DNA from: Paracoccus lutimaris
GTDB lineage: Bacteria; Pseudomonadota; Alphaproteobacteria; Rhodobacterales; Rhodobacteraceae
Direction of reading: 5' to 3'
Assembly (NCBI RefSeq): GCF_003337565.1
Contig: NZ_QPJL01000003.1
Coordinates: forward strand, 124,001-188,000
DNA length: 64,000 bases
Part shown: piece by piece, positions 45,031 to 54,845 of the stretch
Numbering within the stretch: position 1 is the stretch's first letter
Layout: each line of letters opens with the position of its first letter
Notes under the pieces: generated by a model
What the model was told of the DNA's origin: nothing
Database searches by the model: none
The model's input: the letters and a program-made list of their open reading frames with translations, nothing else
Made by a program: the position numbers and the translations under genes

Positions 45031-45972
45031 ATGACAGGACCAGACAAGACCCCGCTGCTGGCCGTGCTGGCCACCGGCGGCACCATTGCCAGCAAGAAGG
45101 GCGCCGACGGCGCCGCCAGCCCGGCACTGACCGGTCAGGACCTGCTGGCGATGCTGCCGCCAATGGCGGTAGAGCTGAGCCCGCGCGAATTGCTGGCCAA
45201 GGATTCCTCGTGCCTGACGCTGGCTGACATGCAGGCGATCAGCGATGCGGTCGGGCAGGCACTGGCCGATCCGCGTGTCTTTGGGGTCGTCGTCCTGCAT
45301 GGCACCGACGCGATGGAGGAAACCGCCCTGCTGGTGCAGATCCAGCATCAACCCGGAAAACCCGTGGTCTTTACCGGGGCACAATTCGCCGCCGATCACC
45401 CGCAATCGGACGGGCCGGGCAATCTGGCCGATGCGGTGCGTCTGGCGCTAGGCGGTGCCGCCGGGGTGGCGCTGGCCTTTGGCGGGCAGGTATTCCCGGT
45501 CTGGGGGCTATACAAGTCCGCCTCTGATTCGGCACAGGCCTTCCGGTGCGCGGGGTCCGAGCCTGCGACAGTGACGCACCCCCTGCCCGCCCCCGTCTCG
45601 GGGCTGCGGGTCGATATCGTGGCGCTGCATCCGGGCGGCGATGCGCTGCATCTGGACGCAAGCCTTGCCGCCGGGGCGCGGGGGATCGTGCTTGCCGCGC
45701 TGGGATCGGGCAATGCCACGCCCGCGCTGGTCTCGGGCATTGCCCGGGCCAAGGCCGCGGGCGTGCCGGTCGTCGTCACCAGCCGCGTTCCCGAGGGGCT
45801 GCTGGCGCCGGTCTATGGCGGTGGCGGTGGCGGCCATGACATGCGCCGCGCCGGGGCCATCCACGCCCGGTTGCTGCGCCCCGGTCAGGCGCGCATCCTG
45901 CTGGCCCTGATGCTGGCCAATGGCTGCGACATGGCCGAAATCGCCCATGCCTTCGAGGATGCGCCGGCCTGA
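45031..45972 (+). CDS. ansA: Asparaginase (type I-like)
   Basis: A 313-residue asparaginase/glutaminase-fold enzyme that hydrolyses asparagine to aspartate and ammonia. Both catalytic threonine motifs are present: LAVLATGGTIASKK at the N-terminus and VVLHGTDAMEETALLV near residue 90; VFTGAQFAADHPQSDGPGNL follows. No signal peptide, so it is cytoplasmic. It lies 64 nt after the subtilase on the same strand and may share its transcript. Confidence 0.9.
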   Translation: MTGPDKTPLLAVLATGGTIASKKGADGAASPALTGQDLLAMLPPMAVELSPRELLAKDSSCLTLADMQAISDAVGQALADPRVFGVVVLHGTDAMEETALLVQIQHQPGKPVVFTGAQFAADHPQSDGPGNLADAVRLALGGAAGVALAFGGQVFPVWGLYKSASDSAQAFRCAGSEPATVTHPLPAPVSGLRVDIVALHPGGDALHLDASLAAGARGIVLAALGSGNATPALVSGIARAKAAGVPVVVTSRVPEGLLAPVYGGGGGGHDMRRAGAIHARLLRPGQARILLALMLANGCDMAEIAHAFEDAPA

Positions 45973-45987
45973 AACCGGCACCAGAAA

Positions 45988-47262
45988 TCAGAACTTCACG
46001 CTGCTGCCGATCCCCACGAACACGCCATTCTTGGCGTTGCCGGGTGCCGGGTCGATATATTGCAGGTCGGCGGTGACGTGGAACCACGGCGTCATAGAGG
46101 CGGTATAGAACATCTCAAAGCCGGATTCGTCGCCCAACTCGAAATAGGGCGCCAGTTCATCCTTGAGCGCGCGGCTGGTCGCGAAATGGAACAGGCCCAG
46201 CCCGAACTTGTCGTCAGGGCGACTGGGAATCAGGTCGTTTCCGGCAACGCCCAGGCTTGCCGACCATTCCAGCGGGTTCGGGTTGCCGTCGGCGATATTG
46301 ACCTCGCCGAACACGCCCCAGCCGCGCGAAGGGTCGGTGGGGTTCTGGTGCAGGTATTGCTGAAAGCTGATCCCGACCAACCAGGCGCCGTCGCGATGCC
46401 CGATCGAGGCGCCGGCCGGGACGATGATCTGGCTGAAATCGGCGCCTTCCTTGGTGGAATACATGCCGGTCAGGCTGTAATATCCATCATGCCCGCCAAG
46501 CTTGGTGGCATAGGTGGCGGTGCCGGACACCACCACGCCCTTGTCGAACAGGTCCGAGAACAGCGGCTTGTTGGTCGCGTCCACCGGGTCAAAGATCATC
46601 AGCGTATAGCTGACCGGCTGCGTCGCCACGGAAATCACCGCGCCATTGATCTGCGCCGGGATCAGCCCGTTCATCGGCGCCGAGAATTGCAGATGCCAGA
46701 ACGTATCCGCGCCGACCCCACCCCGGAGCGGCGTGCCGCGCGCCATCTCGACGGTGTAGAACTTGCCGAAACTGGCGCTGACCGTGTCGCTGATTTTCTG
46801 GGTCACGAACAAGGCCGACAAATCGTAGCGGTCGGCACCGTGCTGGCCGGGAAAGAACAGTCCCGCATTCACCGGCAAAAGCGTGCCGCCAACATGGTTG
46901 AGGCCCCGCCCATGCTTGGCCAGCGCCTGCGCGCTGATGCTGAACCCGTCCCAAAAGCCCATTTTCGACAGATCAAGCGTAGTTTTCAGCGAAAGCTGGC
47001 CGCCATAAACCGGATCGTGGTCGCCCGATCCCTTGGTCATGCCCTGATAATATTGCCGCCATTCCAGTTGCAGATCGACGCCCGCCTCGCGCATGGCCGC
47101 GCCGTGGCCGAACCAGTCATTGGTCAGGCTGGGCCAGGACGAGATCCCGCCGCCGGTTCCTTCCTGCGCATGGGCAGGTGCAGTCAAAAGCCCCGCCGCC
47201 AGCATGGCCGCCAGAATCCGCCCTGTCGCGGGCCGAAAGGCCCGGTTTTCACGATCGCCCAT
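45988..47262 (-). CDS. OprB-family carbohydrate porin
   Basis: An outer-membrane beta-barrel porin of 424 residues. The start MGDRENRAFRPATGRILAAMLAAGLLTAPAHAQ-type signal ends at AHAQ, preceded by CAGGAGAC. OprB features include WFGHGAAMREAGVDLQLEW at the mature N-terminus, GGQLSLKTTLDLSKMGFWDG, FVTQKISDTVSASFGKF, and the C-terminal strand ending in Phe (GIGSSVKF), needed for barrel insertion. It would admit monosaccharides and fits with the galactose/arabinose enzymes upstream on the same strand. Confidence 0.88.
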   Translation of the reverse strand: MGDRENRAFRPATGRILAAMLAAGLLTAPAHAQEGTGGGISSWPSLTNDWFGHGAAMREAGVDLQLEWRQYYQGMTKGSGDHDPVYGGQLSLKTTLDLSKMGFWDGFSISAQALAKHGRGLNHVGGTLLPVNAGLFFPGQHGADRYDLSALFVTQKISDTVSASFGKFYTVEMARGTPLRGGVGADTFWHLQFSAPMNGLIPAQINGAVISVATQPVSYTLMIFDPVDATNKPLFSDLFDKGVVVSGTATYATKLGGHDGYYSLTGMYSTKEGADFSQIIVPAGASIGHRDGAWLVGISFQQYLHQNPTDPSRGWGVFGEVNIADGNPNPLEWSASLGVAGNDLIPSRPDDKFGLGLFHFATSRALKDELAPYFELGDESGFEMFYTASMTPWFHVTADLQYIDPAPGNAKNGVFVGIGSSVKF

Positions 47263-47574
47263 GGATATGTCTCCTGAGGAAAGGCGCGGTCGGGCCGCGG
47301 CCTGTGAATGCGCAATGAAATAGGAATGCCGCGCCATCCGGGCGGCAGGACGGAAAAATGCCCCGACCTTGCGGATCAGGGCAGCGGGCATGAAAAAATC
47401 GAGGCGAGAAATATCGCAAATGGCCTTGGTCCGATGTGACCCGCCGACCCTGCATGGGTGCCTCTGGGGAAAGTCAATTCACATGAAATAACTGCATGGA
47501 ATGGTAATCTTCCGCCCGCCACCGGTCAATCTGCCGGCGATGATCGGGACCGGGCTGTGGCCGGAATACCCGGC
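47263..47574. other. Intergenic region between the sugar dehydrogenase and porin genes
   Basis: These 312 bases have no convincing gene. They hold the hairpin after the dehydrogenase, the porin ribosome site, and at 47507-47515 the string ATCTTCCGC, which also occurs at 50357-50365 in the LysR/dehydratase divergent region. The porin probably has its own promoter here. Confidence 0.4.
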
Positions 47575-47575
47575 C
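47559..47575 (-). terminator. Stem-loop at the end of the sugar dehydrogenase gene
   Basis: GGCCGG-GTATT-CCGGCC on the minus strand begins at the stop codon. It is a 6-bp perfect stem with no T-run, probably a weak terminator of the two-gene sugar operon. Confidence 0.4.
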
Positions 47576-48486
47576 TAGAATTCGAACGGCTCGACGGTGA
47601 TGCGGCGGCCAAGGGTAAAGGCATCGGCGACCAGCACCATCGGCGACAGGTCCACCTCCGAAGCCCCGCCCCGCACCAGTTCCGCCATCCGGGCATAAAG
47701 CGCGGGATATTCGCCCATGATCGTGTCTTCGCCCCCGGCGGGCTGGCCGTCGATTTCCAAGAGATTGCCCCCCATGCGCAGGGCAAGACTGCCACCGTCG
47801 GTCTGGAACTCCATGTCCCATGTCTGCGGACCTTGCTGACGGAAATCGAAATCGGCACTGATCCCTTGCGTCATCGCAAGCCGTGCAGCGATGGGCGCGT
47901 CGCGGTTGGCGGGAAAGTCCAGCTCGGCCGCGGTCAGATGCACCGGGCGTGGCAGGATATGGGTCAGGATCGACAACGCATTGATGCCGGGATCAAAGAC
48001 CCCCATACCGCCTGCCGCAAAGATCCAGTCCTGACCGGGATGCCACTTGCGCACATCCTCGCGCCAGGTGATGCGGCCACTGTCGATACGGCGGCCAGCA
48101 AGCCAGCGCCGGGCGGCAGCTACGGCATGGGCCTGGCGCGAATGCCACGTCGTATACAGCGTGACGCCCTGATCGCGGGCGATGGTCTGCAATTCATGCA
48201 CCTCTGACAAGGACGCTCCCGGCGGCTTTTCCAGCATCACATGCCGACCCGCCCGCAATGCGGCAGATGCCGCGGCAAAGCGTGGCACAGGCGGCAAACA
48301 AAGCGAGACCACCGGGATATCCGGCCGCGCCGCCAGCATATCCTCGATCCGGGTGAAGGCCTCGACACCTTCGACCGTCCCATTGCGCGACACGGTGGCG
48401 GCCAGTTCCCAATCGGCACTGGCTGTCAGGGCAGGCACATGCTGGTCCAGCGCGATTTTTCCGATACCGACAAGAGCAAGTTTCAT
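47575..48486 (-). CDS. gal: D-galactose / L-arabinose 1-dehydrogenase (Gfo/Idh/MocA family)
   Basis: A 303-residue NAD(P)-dependent sugar dehydrogenase oxidising aldoses to lactones. Features are the Rossmann start MKLALVGIGKIALDQHVPAL, the MLEKPPGASLSEV motif with the family Glu-Lys-Pro near residue 90, TWHSRQAHAV, and the catalytic-region block WREDVRKWHPGQDWIFAAGGMGVFDPGINALSIL, as in D-galactose 1-dehydrogenases. Its ATG shares one base with the dehydratase stop (TGATG), so the two are coupled. Lactonase and later aldolase genes are not in the window. Confidence 0.88.
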   Translation of the reverse strand: MKLALVGIGKIALDQHVPALTASADWELAATVSRNGTVEGVEAFTRIEDMLAARPDIPVVSLCLPPVPRFAAASAALRAGRHVMLEKPPGASLSEVHELQTIARDQGVTLYTTWHSRQAHAVAAARRWLAGRRIDSGRITWREDVRKWHPGQDWIFAAGGMGVFDPGINALSILTHILPRPVHLTAAELDFPANRDAPIAARLAMTQGISADFDFRQQGPQTWDMEFQTDGGSLALRMGGNLLEIDGQPAGGEDTIMGEYPALYARMAELVRGGASEVDLSPMVLVADAFTLGRRITVEPFEF

Positions 48487-50234
48487 CAGTGGCTGTCCTT
48501 TCCGACCTCACGGCCCCGGCAGCCCTTGAGAAAATCGAAATCCGCCCCGGTATCAGCACCCTCGACGTGTTCGTGGAACAGCTGCGCATAGCCGCCGTCA
48601 GGCTTGGGCGCGGGGTTCTTCCATTCGGCCAGGCGGCGGGCGATTTCCTCGTCCGGCACGTCCAGATGCAGACGGCGGTTCGGCACGTCCAGTTCGATCA
48701 TGTCGCCGGTCCGCACGATGGCCAGCGGCCCGCCCCGCGCCGCCTCGGGCGAGGTATGCAGCACCACCGTACCATAAGCCGTCCCCGACATCCGTGCGTC
48801 CGAGATGCGCACCATATCCGTGATGCCTTTTTTCAGCACCTTGGGCGGCAGGCCCATATTGCCAACCTCGGCCATACCCGGATAGCCGCGAGGGCCGCAC
48901 ATTTTCATGACCATGACGCTGTTTTCGTCGATCTCCAGCGCATCATCGTTAATACGCGCCTTGTAGTCGTCGATATCCTCGAACACGACCGCCGGACCAC
49001 GATGGGTCATCAGATGCGAACTGGCGGCCGAAGGCTTCAGCACCGCACCATCCGGCGCAAGGTTACCGCGCAGGACCGCGATGCCGCCATGTTCGGTCAG
49101 GGGCTTGTCGGCGGGCAGGATCACGTCCTCGTTCCAGTTCCGCGCGTCCTTGACCTCGTCCCACATGGTCTTGCCCGATACGGTCAGCGCGTCCTTGTTC
49201 AGAAGCCCCGCCTCGCCCAGGCGCTTGATGACCACGGGCAGACCGCCGGCATAGAAGAACTCTTCCATCAGATACTGGCCCGAGGGCATCAGGTTCACGA
49301 TGGTGGACACGTCCCGGCCCAGCCCGTCCCAGTCGTCCAGCGTCAGATCGACGCCGACCCGGCCGGCAATCGCCAGCAGGTGGATGACAGCGTTGGTCGA
49401 ACCGCCGATGGCGCCATTGGTACGGATCGCGTTTTCAAAGGCAGCGCGGGTCATCACATCGCTGGGCTTCAGGTCGTCCTTGACCATCTGCACGATGCGC
49501 CGGCCCGTCATCTGCGCCATGACACGGCGGCGACTGTCCACCGCCGGAATCGCGGCATTGCCCGAAAGCGCCATCCCCAGCGCCTCGGCCATGCTGGCCA
49601 TGGTGCTGGCGGTGCCCATGGTGTTGCAGGTCCCCGAGGAGCGGCTCATGGATTGCTCGGCCTCAAGGAACTCTTCCTGCGTCATCTCGCCGGCCTTCAC
49701 GGCCTCGGAAAATTTCCACAGATGCGTGCCCGATCCGATGCGTTCGCCCCGGAACCAGCCGTTCAGCATCGGCCCACCGGTGACGACGATCGAGGGAATG
49801 TCGGTCGAGGCCGCGCCCATCAGCAGGCTGGGCGTGGTCTTGTCGCAGCCCACCATCAGCACGGCACCATCAATGGGCTGACCGCGCATGGCCTCTTCGA
49901 CCGCCATGGCAGCAAGGTTGCGATACATCATCGCGGTCGGGCGATAGGTGTTTTCGCTGGCGGAAAAGACCGGAACCTCGACCGGAAAGCCGCCCGCCTC
50001 CCAGACGCCGGCTTTGACCTTTTCGGCCAACTCGCGCAGGTGGCCGTTGCAGGGCGTCAGGTCCGCCCAGGTGTTCATGATGCCGATGACGGGGCGGCCG
50101 TCGAACAGGTCGTGCGGATAGCCCTGATTTTTCAGCCAGCCACGGTGATAGATCGTGTCGCGGGAATTGCCGCCATACCAATGCTGCGAACGCAGTTTGC
50201 GGGGCCAGGGGGCGGGGGTGAAACTCTTGCTCAT
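48486..50234 (-). CDS. L-arabonate dehydratase (IlvD/Edd family)
   Basis: A 582-residue Fe-S dehydratase. The start MSKSFTPAPWPRKLRSQHWYGG and the block YHRGWLKNQGYPHDLFDGRPVIGIMNTWADLTPCNGH are typical of the arabonate/sugar-acid branch. The cluster cysteines are the one in TPCNGH, the one in VGCDKTTPS and the one in SSGTCNTMGTAS. It removes water from L-arabonate or D-fuconate-like acids to give 2-keto-3-deoxy acids. ATG 50234 is preferred (AAAGG upstream) over an in-frame start 13 codons earlier. Galactonate as substrate is possible, as the partner dehydrogenase also accepts galactose. Confidence 0.87.
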   Translation of the reverse strand: MSKSFTPAPWPRKLRSQHWYGGNSRDTIYHRGWLKNQGYPHDLFDGRPVIGIMNTWADLTPCNGHLRELAEKVKAGVWEAGGFPVEVPVFSASENTYRPTAMMYRNLAAMAVEEAMRGQPIDGAVLMVGCDKTTPSLLMGAASTDIPSIVVTGGPMLNGWFRGERIGSGTHLWKFSEAVKAGEMTQEEFLEAEQSMSRSSGTCNTMGTASTMASMAEALGMALSGNAAIPAVDSRRRVMAQMTGRRIVQMVKDDLKPSDVMTRAAFENAIRTNGAIGGSTNAVIHLLAIAGRVGVDLTLDDWDGLGRDVSTIVNLMPSGQYLMEEFFYAGGLPVVIKRLGEAGLLNKDALTVSGKTMWDEVKDARNWNEDVILPADKPLTEHGGIAVLRGNLAPDGAVLKPSAASSHLMTHRGPAVVFEDIDDYKARINDDALEIDENSVMVMKMCGPRGYPGMAEVGNMGLPPKVLKKGITDMVRISDARMSGTAYGTVVLHTSPEAARGGPLAIVRTGDMIELDVPNRRLHLDVPDEEIARRLAEWKNPAPKPDGGYAQLFHEHVEGADTGADFDFLKGCRGREVGKDSH

Positions 50235-50386
50235 CGCGGGACCTTTGGGCGGTTGGCGGTTTCGTTTTGTCATCTTGTCAGGCGCGGCGCGCCCCCTGCC
50301 GCCCTTGCGGGGGCCGGTTTCGATCTAGCCACAGCGCGACATGCTGGTAAAATGATATCTTCCGCATTCTGCATACCGAAATCAAT

Positions 50387-51340
50387 ATGTCCAAGCCCTC
50401 GCCCCGCCTGATGCTCAAGCCTGCGCAGCTGCGGCTGATCCAGCAGATCGCCGAACATGGCCAGCTGCAACTTGCGGCCGAGACCGTGGGCATGACCCAG
50501 CCCGCCGCCTCACGCATGCTGGCCGAGGCCGAGGCCCAGGTCGGCGCGCCTCTGTTCCTGCGCCTGCCCAAGGGGATGGAGCCGACCGAGATCGGCCGCG
50601 CCGTGCTGCGCCGCGCCAATGCCATCCTGCGCGAGATGTTCAGCATGGGCGCCGATGTCGCGGCGCTGCGCAGCGGCGCGGGTGGCGCGGTGCGCGTGGG
50701 TGCGGTGACCGGCCCCGCCGTCAGCTATCTTGTCGGTGCCATCCGCGAGATCAAGGCCGCCGCGCCCGGCGCCGATATTACCGTGGACGTGATGCCTTCG
50801 CGCGAATTGCTGTCCTATCTGGCTGCCGGAGAGATGGATTTCGTCCTGGCCCGCATCCTGCCGGAATTCGACAGCCAGGATTTCAACATCCTGCCGATGC
50901 GCGACGAAAAGGTCTGCTTTCTGGTCCGCGCAGATCACCCGCTTGGCCGCGCAGGCACGGTCAGCCTGACCCAGCTGGCCGATCAGGAATGGATCATGCA
51001 GCAGCGCGGCGCCCCCATCCGCGAGGCGGCGCTGGCGGCCTTCGCCGATGTCGGACTGACCGAGCCACAGGATATCGTCAGCAGCCCCTCGCTTTTGCTG
51101 ACCATCGCCGATCTGGCGCAAAGCGATGCCGTGGCGCCGATGTCCGAAGAGGTGGCCGAGCTGCTGATCCGCCCGCCCGTTTCGGCCGGGTTCGCGATCC
51201 TGCCCGTGCGCGAGGAAATCCGCGTTGCGCCCTATTACCTGCTTGATCTCAAGCGCCGGCCGCTGTCGCCTCTGGCCACGCGGCTGCGCGAAAAGCTGGC
51301 GGCGATGTCCAGCCTGCGCCGGATCGGCAAGCCATCTTGA
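50387..51340 (+). CDS. LysR-family regulator of the sugar operon (GbpR-like)
   Basis: A 317-residue LysR protein. The winged helix LRLIQQIAEHGQLQLAAETVGMTQPAASRMLAEAE is near residues 15-50. The GTEAL-style effector domain follows. It resembles GbpR, the galactose-binding-protein regulator of Agrobacterium. It is divergent from the arabonate dehydratase gene, the usual arrangement for control of the target operon. The 152-nt gap has GGTA and TACC half-sites around 50345 and 50373. Confidence 0.88.
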   Translation: MSKPSPRLMLKPAQLRLIQQIAEHGQLQLAAETVGMTQPAASRMLAEAEAQVGAPLFLRLPKGMEPTEIGRAVLRRANAILREMFSMGADVAALRSGAGGAVRVGAVTGPAVSYLVGAIREIKAAAPGADITVDVMPSRELLSYLAAGEMDFVLARILPEFDSQDFNILPMRDEKVCFLVRADHPLGRAGTVSLTQLADQEWIMQQRGAPIREAALAAFADVGLTEPQDIVSSPSLLLTIADLAQSDAVAPMSEEVAELLIRPPVSAGFAILPVREEIRVAPYYLLDLKRRPLSPLATRLREKLAAMSSLRRIGKPS

Positions 51341-51410
51341 ACCTTAACGCGAAAGCCGCTAGCAGCGCATCCTTTCTTCAAGACCGGTCAATCGGCCGAT
51401 CCGGGGAGCC

Positions 51411-52652
51411 ATGATGCGCGACCACACGCTTGCCATTGATTTCGGAACCTCGAATTCCGCCGCCGCCGTGGTGCTGGACGGCCAGATCCGCCGCCTTGCC
51501 ATCGAGCCGGGGGCCGAGACCCTGCCCACCGCCGTGTTCTTTCCGGCGCGTCAGGGGGCCATGCGCATCGGTCAGGCTGCTTCGGACGCGCTGATCGAGG
51601 GCGCCGAGGGCCGTTACATGCGGGCGCTGAAAAGCGTGCTGGGAACGGCGCTGTTTCATGAATCGCGGCTGATCTCGGGGCGGCGGCGCACGCTCTCCGA
51701 GGTGGTGACGGCGTTTCTGGCGGAACTCCGGACCCGCGCCGAGGCGGCGTCAGGCCTGCGCTTTCATCGCGCTCTGTCGGGCCGGCCGGTGCATTTCCAC
51801 AGCAACGATCCCGAACGCGACACGCAGGCCCAGGAAGACCTGCGCGGCTGCTATCTGGCAGCGGGGTTCGATGCGGTCGATTTCCTGCCCGAACCCGAGG
51901 CGGCGGCGCTGGCCAGCCACGGGCTTGGCCGTGCCGGTGAGATCGGGCTGATCGTCGATATCGGCGGCGGCACTTCGGATTTCTCGGTGTTTCGCAGCAC
52001 CGGAAATGCGGTCCAGATCCTTGCCAATCACGGCATCCGGCTGGGCGGCACCGATTTCGACCGGCTGGTGTCGCTGACCCATGCCATGCCGGCGCTGGGG
52101 CATGGCGGCAAACTGCGGCGCGAGATGGGGCCAGGCCTGCTGCCGGTGCCCAATGCCATCTATGTCGATCTGGCGACCTGGGCCAAGATCCCGTTTCTTT
52201 ACACGCCCGAGACCCGGCGCATGGCCGCCGACATGGCGCGCATGGCCGATGACCGGCAGGCGATGGACCGGCTGGTGACGGTTCTGGGCGATGAACTGGG
52301 CCATGAGCTGGCCTTTGCGGTCGAGCGCGGCAAGATCGCCGCCAATGGCAGCGACGATGGCCGCATCATGATGGGCTTCATCGAGTCGGGGCTGGCCCAG
52401 CCGCTGACGCCGCAGGCGCTGGATGCGGCGCTGCGCGATTGCCGAGCCGATCTATACGAGGCCGCCGCCCAGACCCTGCGCATGGCCGGGGTCGCGCCGA
52501 ATGATGTGGGCAGCGTGATCCTTGTCGGCGGCTCAAGCCTGATGGGCTTCGTCGCCGAGGAGGCCTTGCGGCTTTGCCCCGCCGCGCAGCTTTTGCGCAG
52601 CGAGGCCTTTACCGCCGTGGTCGACGGGCTGGCGCTGGCCGCCGCCCGCTGA
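51411..52652 (+). CDS. Hsp70-family protein, YegD-like
   Basis: A 413-residue actin-fold ATPase. Hsp70 motifs are DFGTSNSAAAVV (phosphate 1), FLPEPEAAALAS, VDIGGGTSDFSVFR (phosphate 2) and VILVGGSSLMGFV (adenosine). The C-terminal substrate-binding domain of DnaK is absent, as in YegD. The start may be ATG 51411 or 51414; the second has better spacing from GGGGAG. Its stop lies 3 nt from that of the convergent helicase. Confidence 0.88.
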   Translation: MMRDHTLAIDFGTSNSAAAVVLDGQIRRLAIEPGAETLPTAVFFPARQGAMRIGQAASDALIEGAEGRYMRALKSVLGTALFHESRLISGRRRTLSEVVTAFLAELRTRAEAASGLRFHRALSGRPVHFHSNDPERDTQAQEDLRGCYLAAGFDAVDFLPEPEAAALASHGLGRAGEIGLIVDIGGGTSDFSVFRSTGNAVQILANHGIRLGGTDFDRLVSLTHAMPALGHGGKLRREMGPGLLPVPNAIYVDLATWAKIPFLYTPETRRMAADMARMADDRQAMDRLVTVLGDELGHELAFAVERGKIAANGSDDGRIMMGFIESGLAQPLTPQALDAALRDCRADLYEAAAQTLRMAGVAPNDVGSVILVGGSSLMGFVAEEALRLCPAAQLLRSEAFTAVVDGLALAAAR

Positions 52653-52655
52653 CCC

Positions 52656-54845
52656 TTAGCGCTTGGGCGCGGGCCCGCGCTTGCCCGGTTTCGCGCCGCC
52701 CTTGGGCGCTGAGGGGCGAAAGGGCTTGTCGTCGCCCGACTTGCTTTGCCAGGGCGCCTTGCCCCCGGGCTTGCCGGCGAATGCCTTGCCGGCGGGCTTA
52801 CCGCTGGTCCGGCCTTCGGAGCGACCCTCAGTCGAATGCGACTTGTAGCCCGCCGCGCGCGAGGGGCGCCCCTCGGCGCCGTCACCGCGCGCGGGTCCGC
52901 CAAAGGACTTGTAACCGGCCGAGCGCGGGCCGGGCTTTGCGCCAGCCTTGGCCGCGGGGGCGAAATCGGGCTTGTCCTTGCCGGTCTTGTGGGCTTGTTT
53001 CTTTTCGCTGCTCCAACGCTCCTTGACCTTGCGAGGGGCCTCGGCGGTCTCACGCGGGGCCTCGGTCACATCGGGGCGTGCCTTGGGCGCAGGCTCGTCC
53101 AGCTCCAGCAGGGCGGGACGGCGCGCGGGTTTCGCAGCCGGGCGTTCGGGACGGGGCTCGGGATGGGCGTCAAAACGCGTCTCGCTGCGCGGGCCCTGAC
53201 CGCGATGCGGCTTGCGCTCGGCCCGTTCGGGGCGCGGCGCGCGGGCGCCGGGGGCGTCAAAGACCGGCTCGCTGTCCAGCTTGCGCATGGTCAGGCCCGG
53301 CTCCAGCTCGACACCTTCGCCGAAATTCGCGGCAACATTGGCGGCGATCTGGACAAAGGTCTGTTCGGTCTTGACGCGGATCGCACCGATGGCGTCGCGG
53401 GTGATGTTGCCCGCCTCGCAGATCTTGGGCAGCAGCCAGCGCGCCTCGGCCCGGCCGGAATGGCCGACCGACAGCAGGAACCAGACCGAAGGCCCGAATT
53501 CGCCACGCTCGCGCGGGGCAGAGGGGGCCACGGGCGCCATGCCTTCGGCCAGTTCCTCGGGGGCGGGGCGGCCATCGCGCCACAGCCGGATAAAGGCCGA
53601 GGCGACCTGTTCGGCGCCGAAACGCTCGATCAGGGCGGAGGCCTGCGCGGCCTCGTCGCCCGGCGCCTCATGCAGCGCGGGCAGGTCCAGCATGCGTTGG
53701 TCGTCGCGCGCCTGCACATCGTCGGCCGAGGGCGCCTTGTCCCATTCCGCCACCAGCTTCGCGCGCTGCAAAAGCCGCTGCGCCTTCTTGTAATCCGCCG
53801 AGGTCACGATCAGGACCGAAGTCCCCTTGGACCCCGCCCGCCCGGTCCGGCCCGAGCGGTGCAGCAGCGTGTCGGGATTGGTCGGCAGATCGGCATGGAT
53901 CACCAGTTCCAGCCCCGGCAGGTCGATACCGCGCGCCGCCACGTCGGTGGCGATGCAGACGCGGGCGCGCCCGTCGCGCAGGGCCTGCAGCGCATGGCTG
54001 CGTTCCTGCTGGCTAAGCTCGCCCGACAGCGCCACGACCTTGAAGCCGCGATTGCCCATGCGCGCCAGCAAGTGGTTCACATTGGCGCGGGTCTTGCAGA
54101 AGATGATGGCGCTTGGCGCCTCGTAATAGCGCAGGGTGTTGAAGATCGCGTTCTCGCGGTCGCGGGTGGTGACCGACAGGGCACGATATTCGATGTCGCC
54201 ATGCTGGCGTGCCTCGCCCAGGGCGCTGATGCGCAGGGCGTCGCGCTGGAAATCCTTGGCCAGCGCCTCGATCGCCGGGGGGACCGTGGCCGAGAACATC
54301 AGCGTCCGGCGATCGGCCGGCGCGGCGCCCAGAATGAATTCCAGATCCTCGCGGAAGCCAAGGTCCAGCATCTCGTCGGCCTCGTCCAGCACGCAGGCAC
54401 GCAGGGCAGAGAGGTCCAGCGAGCCGCGCTCGATATGGTCGCGCAACCGGCCGGGCGTGCCGACGACGATCTGCGCGCCACGCTCCAGCGCGCGGCGTTC
54501 GGTGCGGTAATCCATGCCGCCGACGCAGGTGGCGATCTGGGCGCCGGCATCACCGTAAAGCCAGCCCAGTTCGCGGGCGACCTGCAGGGCCAGTTCACGC
54601 GTGGGGGCAATCGCCAGTGCCAGCGGCAGGCCCGATTGCGGCAAAAGCCTGCCGTCATCCAGAAGATCGTCGGCCATCGCCAGGCCAAAGGCCACGGTCT
54701 TGCCCGAGCCGGTCTGCGCCGAGACCAGCAGGTCGCGGCCGCGCGCCTCGGAGGCCAGCACGGCGTCTTGCACAGCAGTCAGGCTGGCATAGCCCTTGGC
54801 CGCCAGCGCCGCGGCCAGAGGCGCGGCAATATCATGTTCGTTCAT
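52656..54845 (-). CDS. DEAD-box RNA helicase, DbpA/CsdA-like
   Basis: A 729-residue ATP-dependent RNA helicase. Motifs in order: SAQTGSGKT (I), PTRELALQVA (Ia), VGTPGRLRDHI (Ib), LDEADEMLDLGF (II), FSATVP (III), IIFCKTRANVNHLL (IV), ATDVAARGIDL (V), HRSGRTGRAG (VI). A DbpA RNA-binding domain (PSVWFLLSVGHSGRAEARWLLP) is near residue 455. The last 180 residues are a low-complexity Lys/Arg/Pro/Gly tail. It probably acts in ribosome assembly or cold-stress RNA remodelling. Start 54845 or 54848. Confidence 0.92.
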   Translation of the reverse strand: MNEHDIAAPLAAALAAKGYASLTAVQDAVLASEARGRDLLVSAQTGSGKTVAFGLAMADDLLDDGRLLPQSGLPLALAIAPTRELALQVARELGWLYGDAGAQIATCVGGMDYRTERRALERGAQIVVGTPGRLRDHIERGSLDLSALRACVLDEADEMLDLGFREDLEFILGAAPADRRTLMFSATVPPAIEALAKDFQRDALRISALGEARQHGDIEYRALSVTTRDRENAIFNTLRYYEAPSAIIFCKTRANVNHLLARMGNRGFKVVALSGELSQQERSHALQALRDGRARVCIATDVAARGIDLPGLELVIHADLPTNPDTLLHRSGRTGRAGSKGTSVLIVTSADYKKAQRLLQRAKLVAEWDKAPSADDVQARDDQRMLDLPALHEAPGDEAAQASALIERFGAEQVASAFIRLWRDGRPAPEELAEGMAPVAPSAPRERGEFGPSVWFLLSVGHSGRAEARWLLPKICEAGNITRDAIGAIRVKTEQTFVQIAANVAANFGEGVELEPGLTMRKLDSEPVFDAPGARAPRPERAERKPHRGQGPRSETRFDAHPEPRPERPAAKPARRPALLELDEPAPKARPDVTEAPRETAEAPRKVKERWSSEKKQAHKTGKDKPDFAPAAKAGAKPGPRSAGYKSFGGPARGDGAEGRPSRAAGYKSHSTEGRSEGRTSGKPAGKAFAGKPGGKAPWQSKSGDDKPFRPSAPKGGAKPGKRGPAPKR

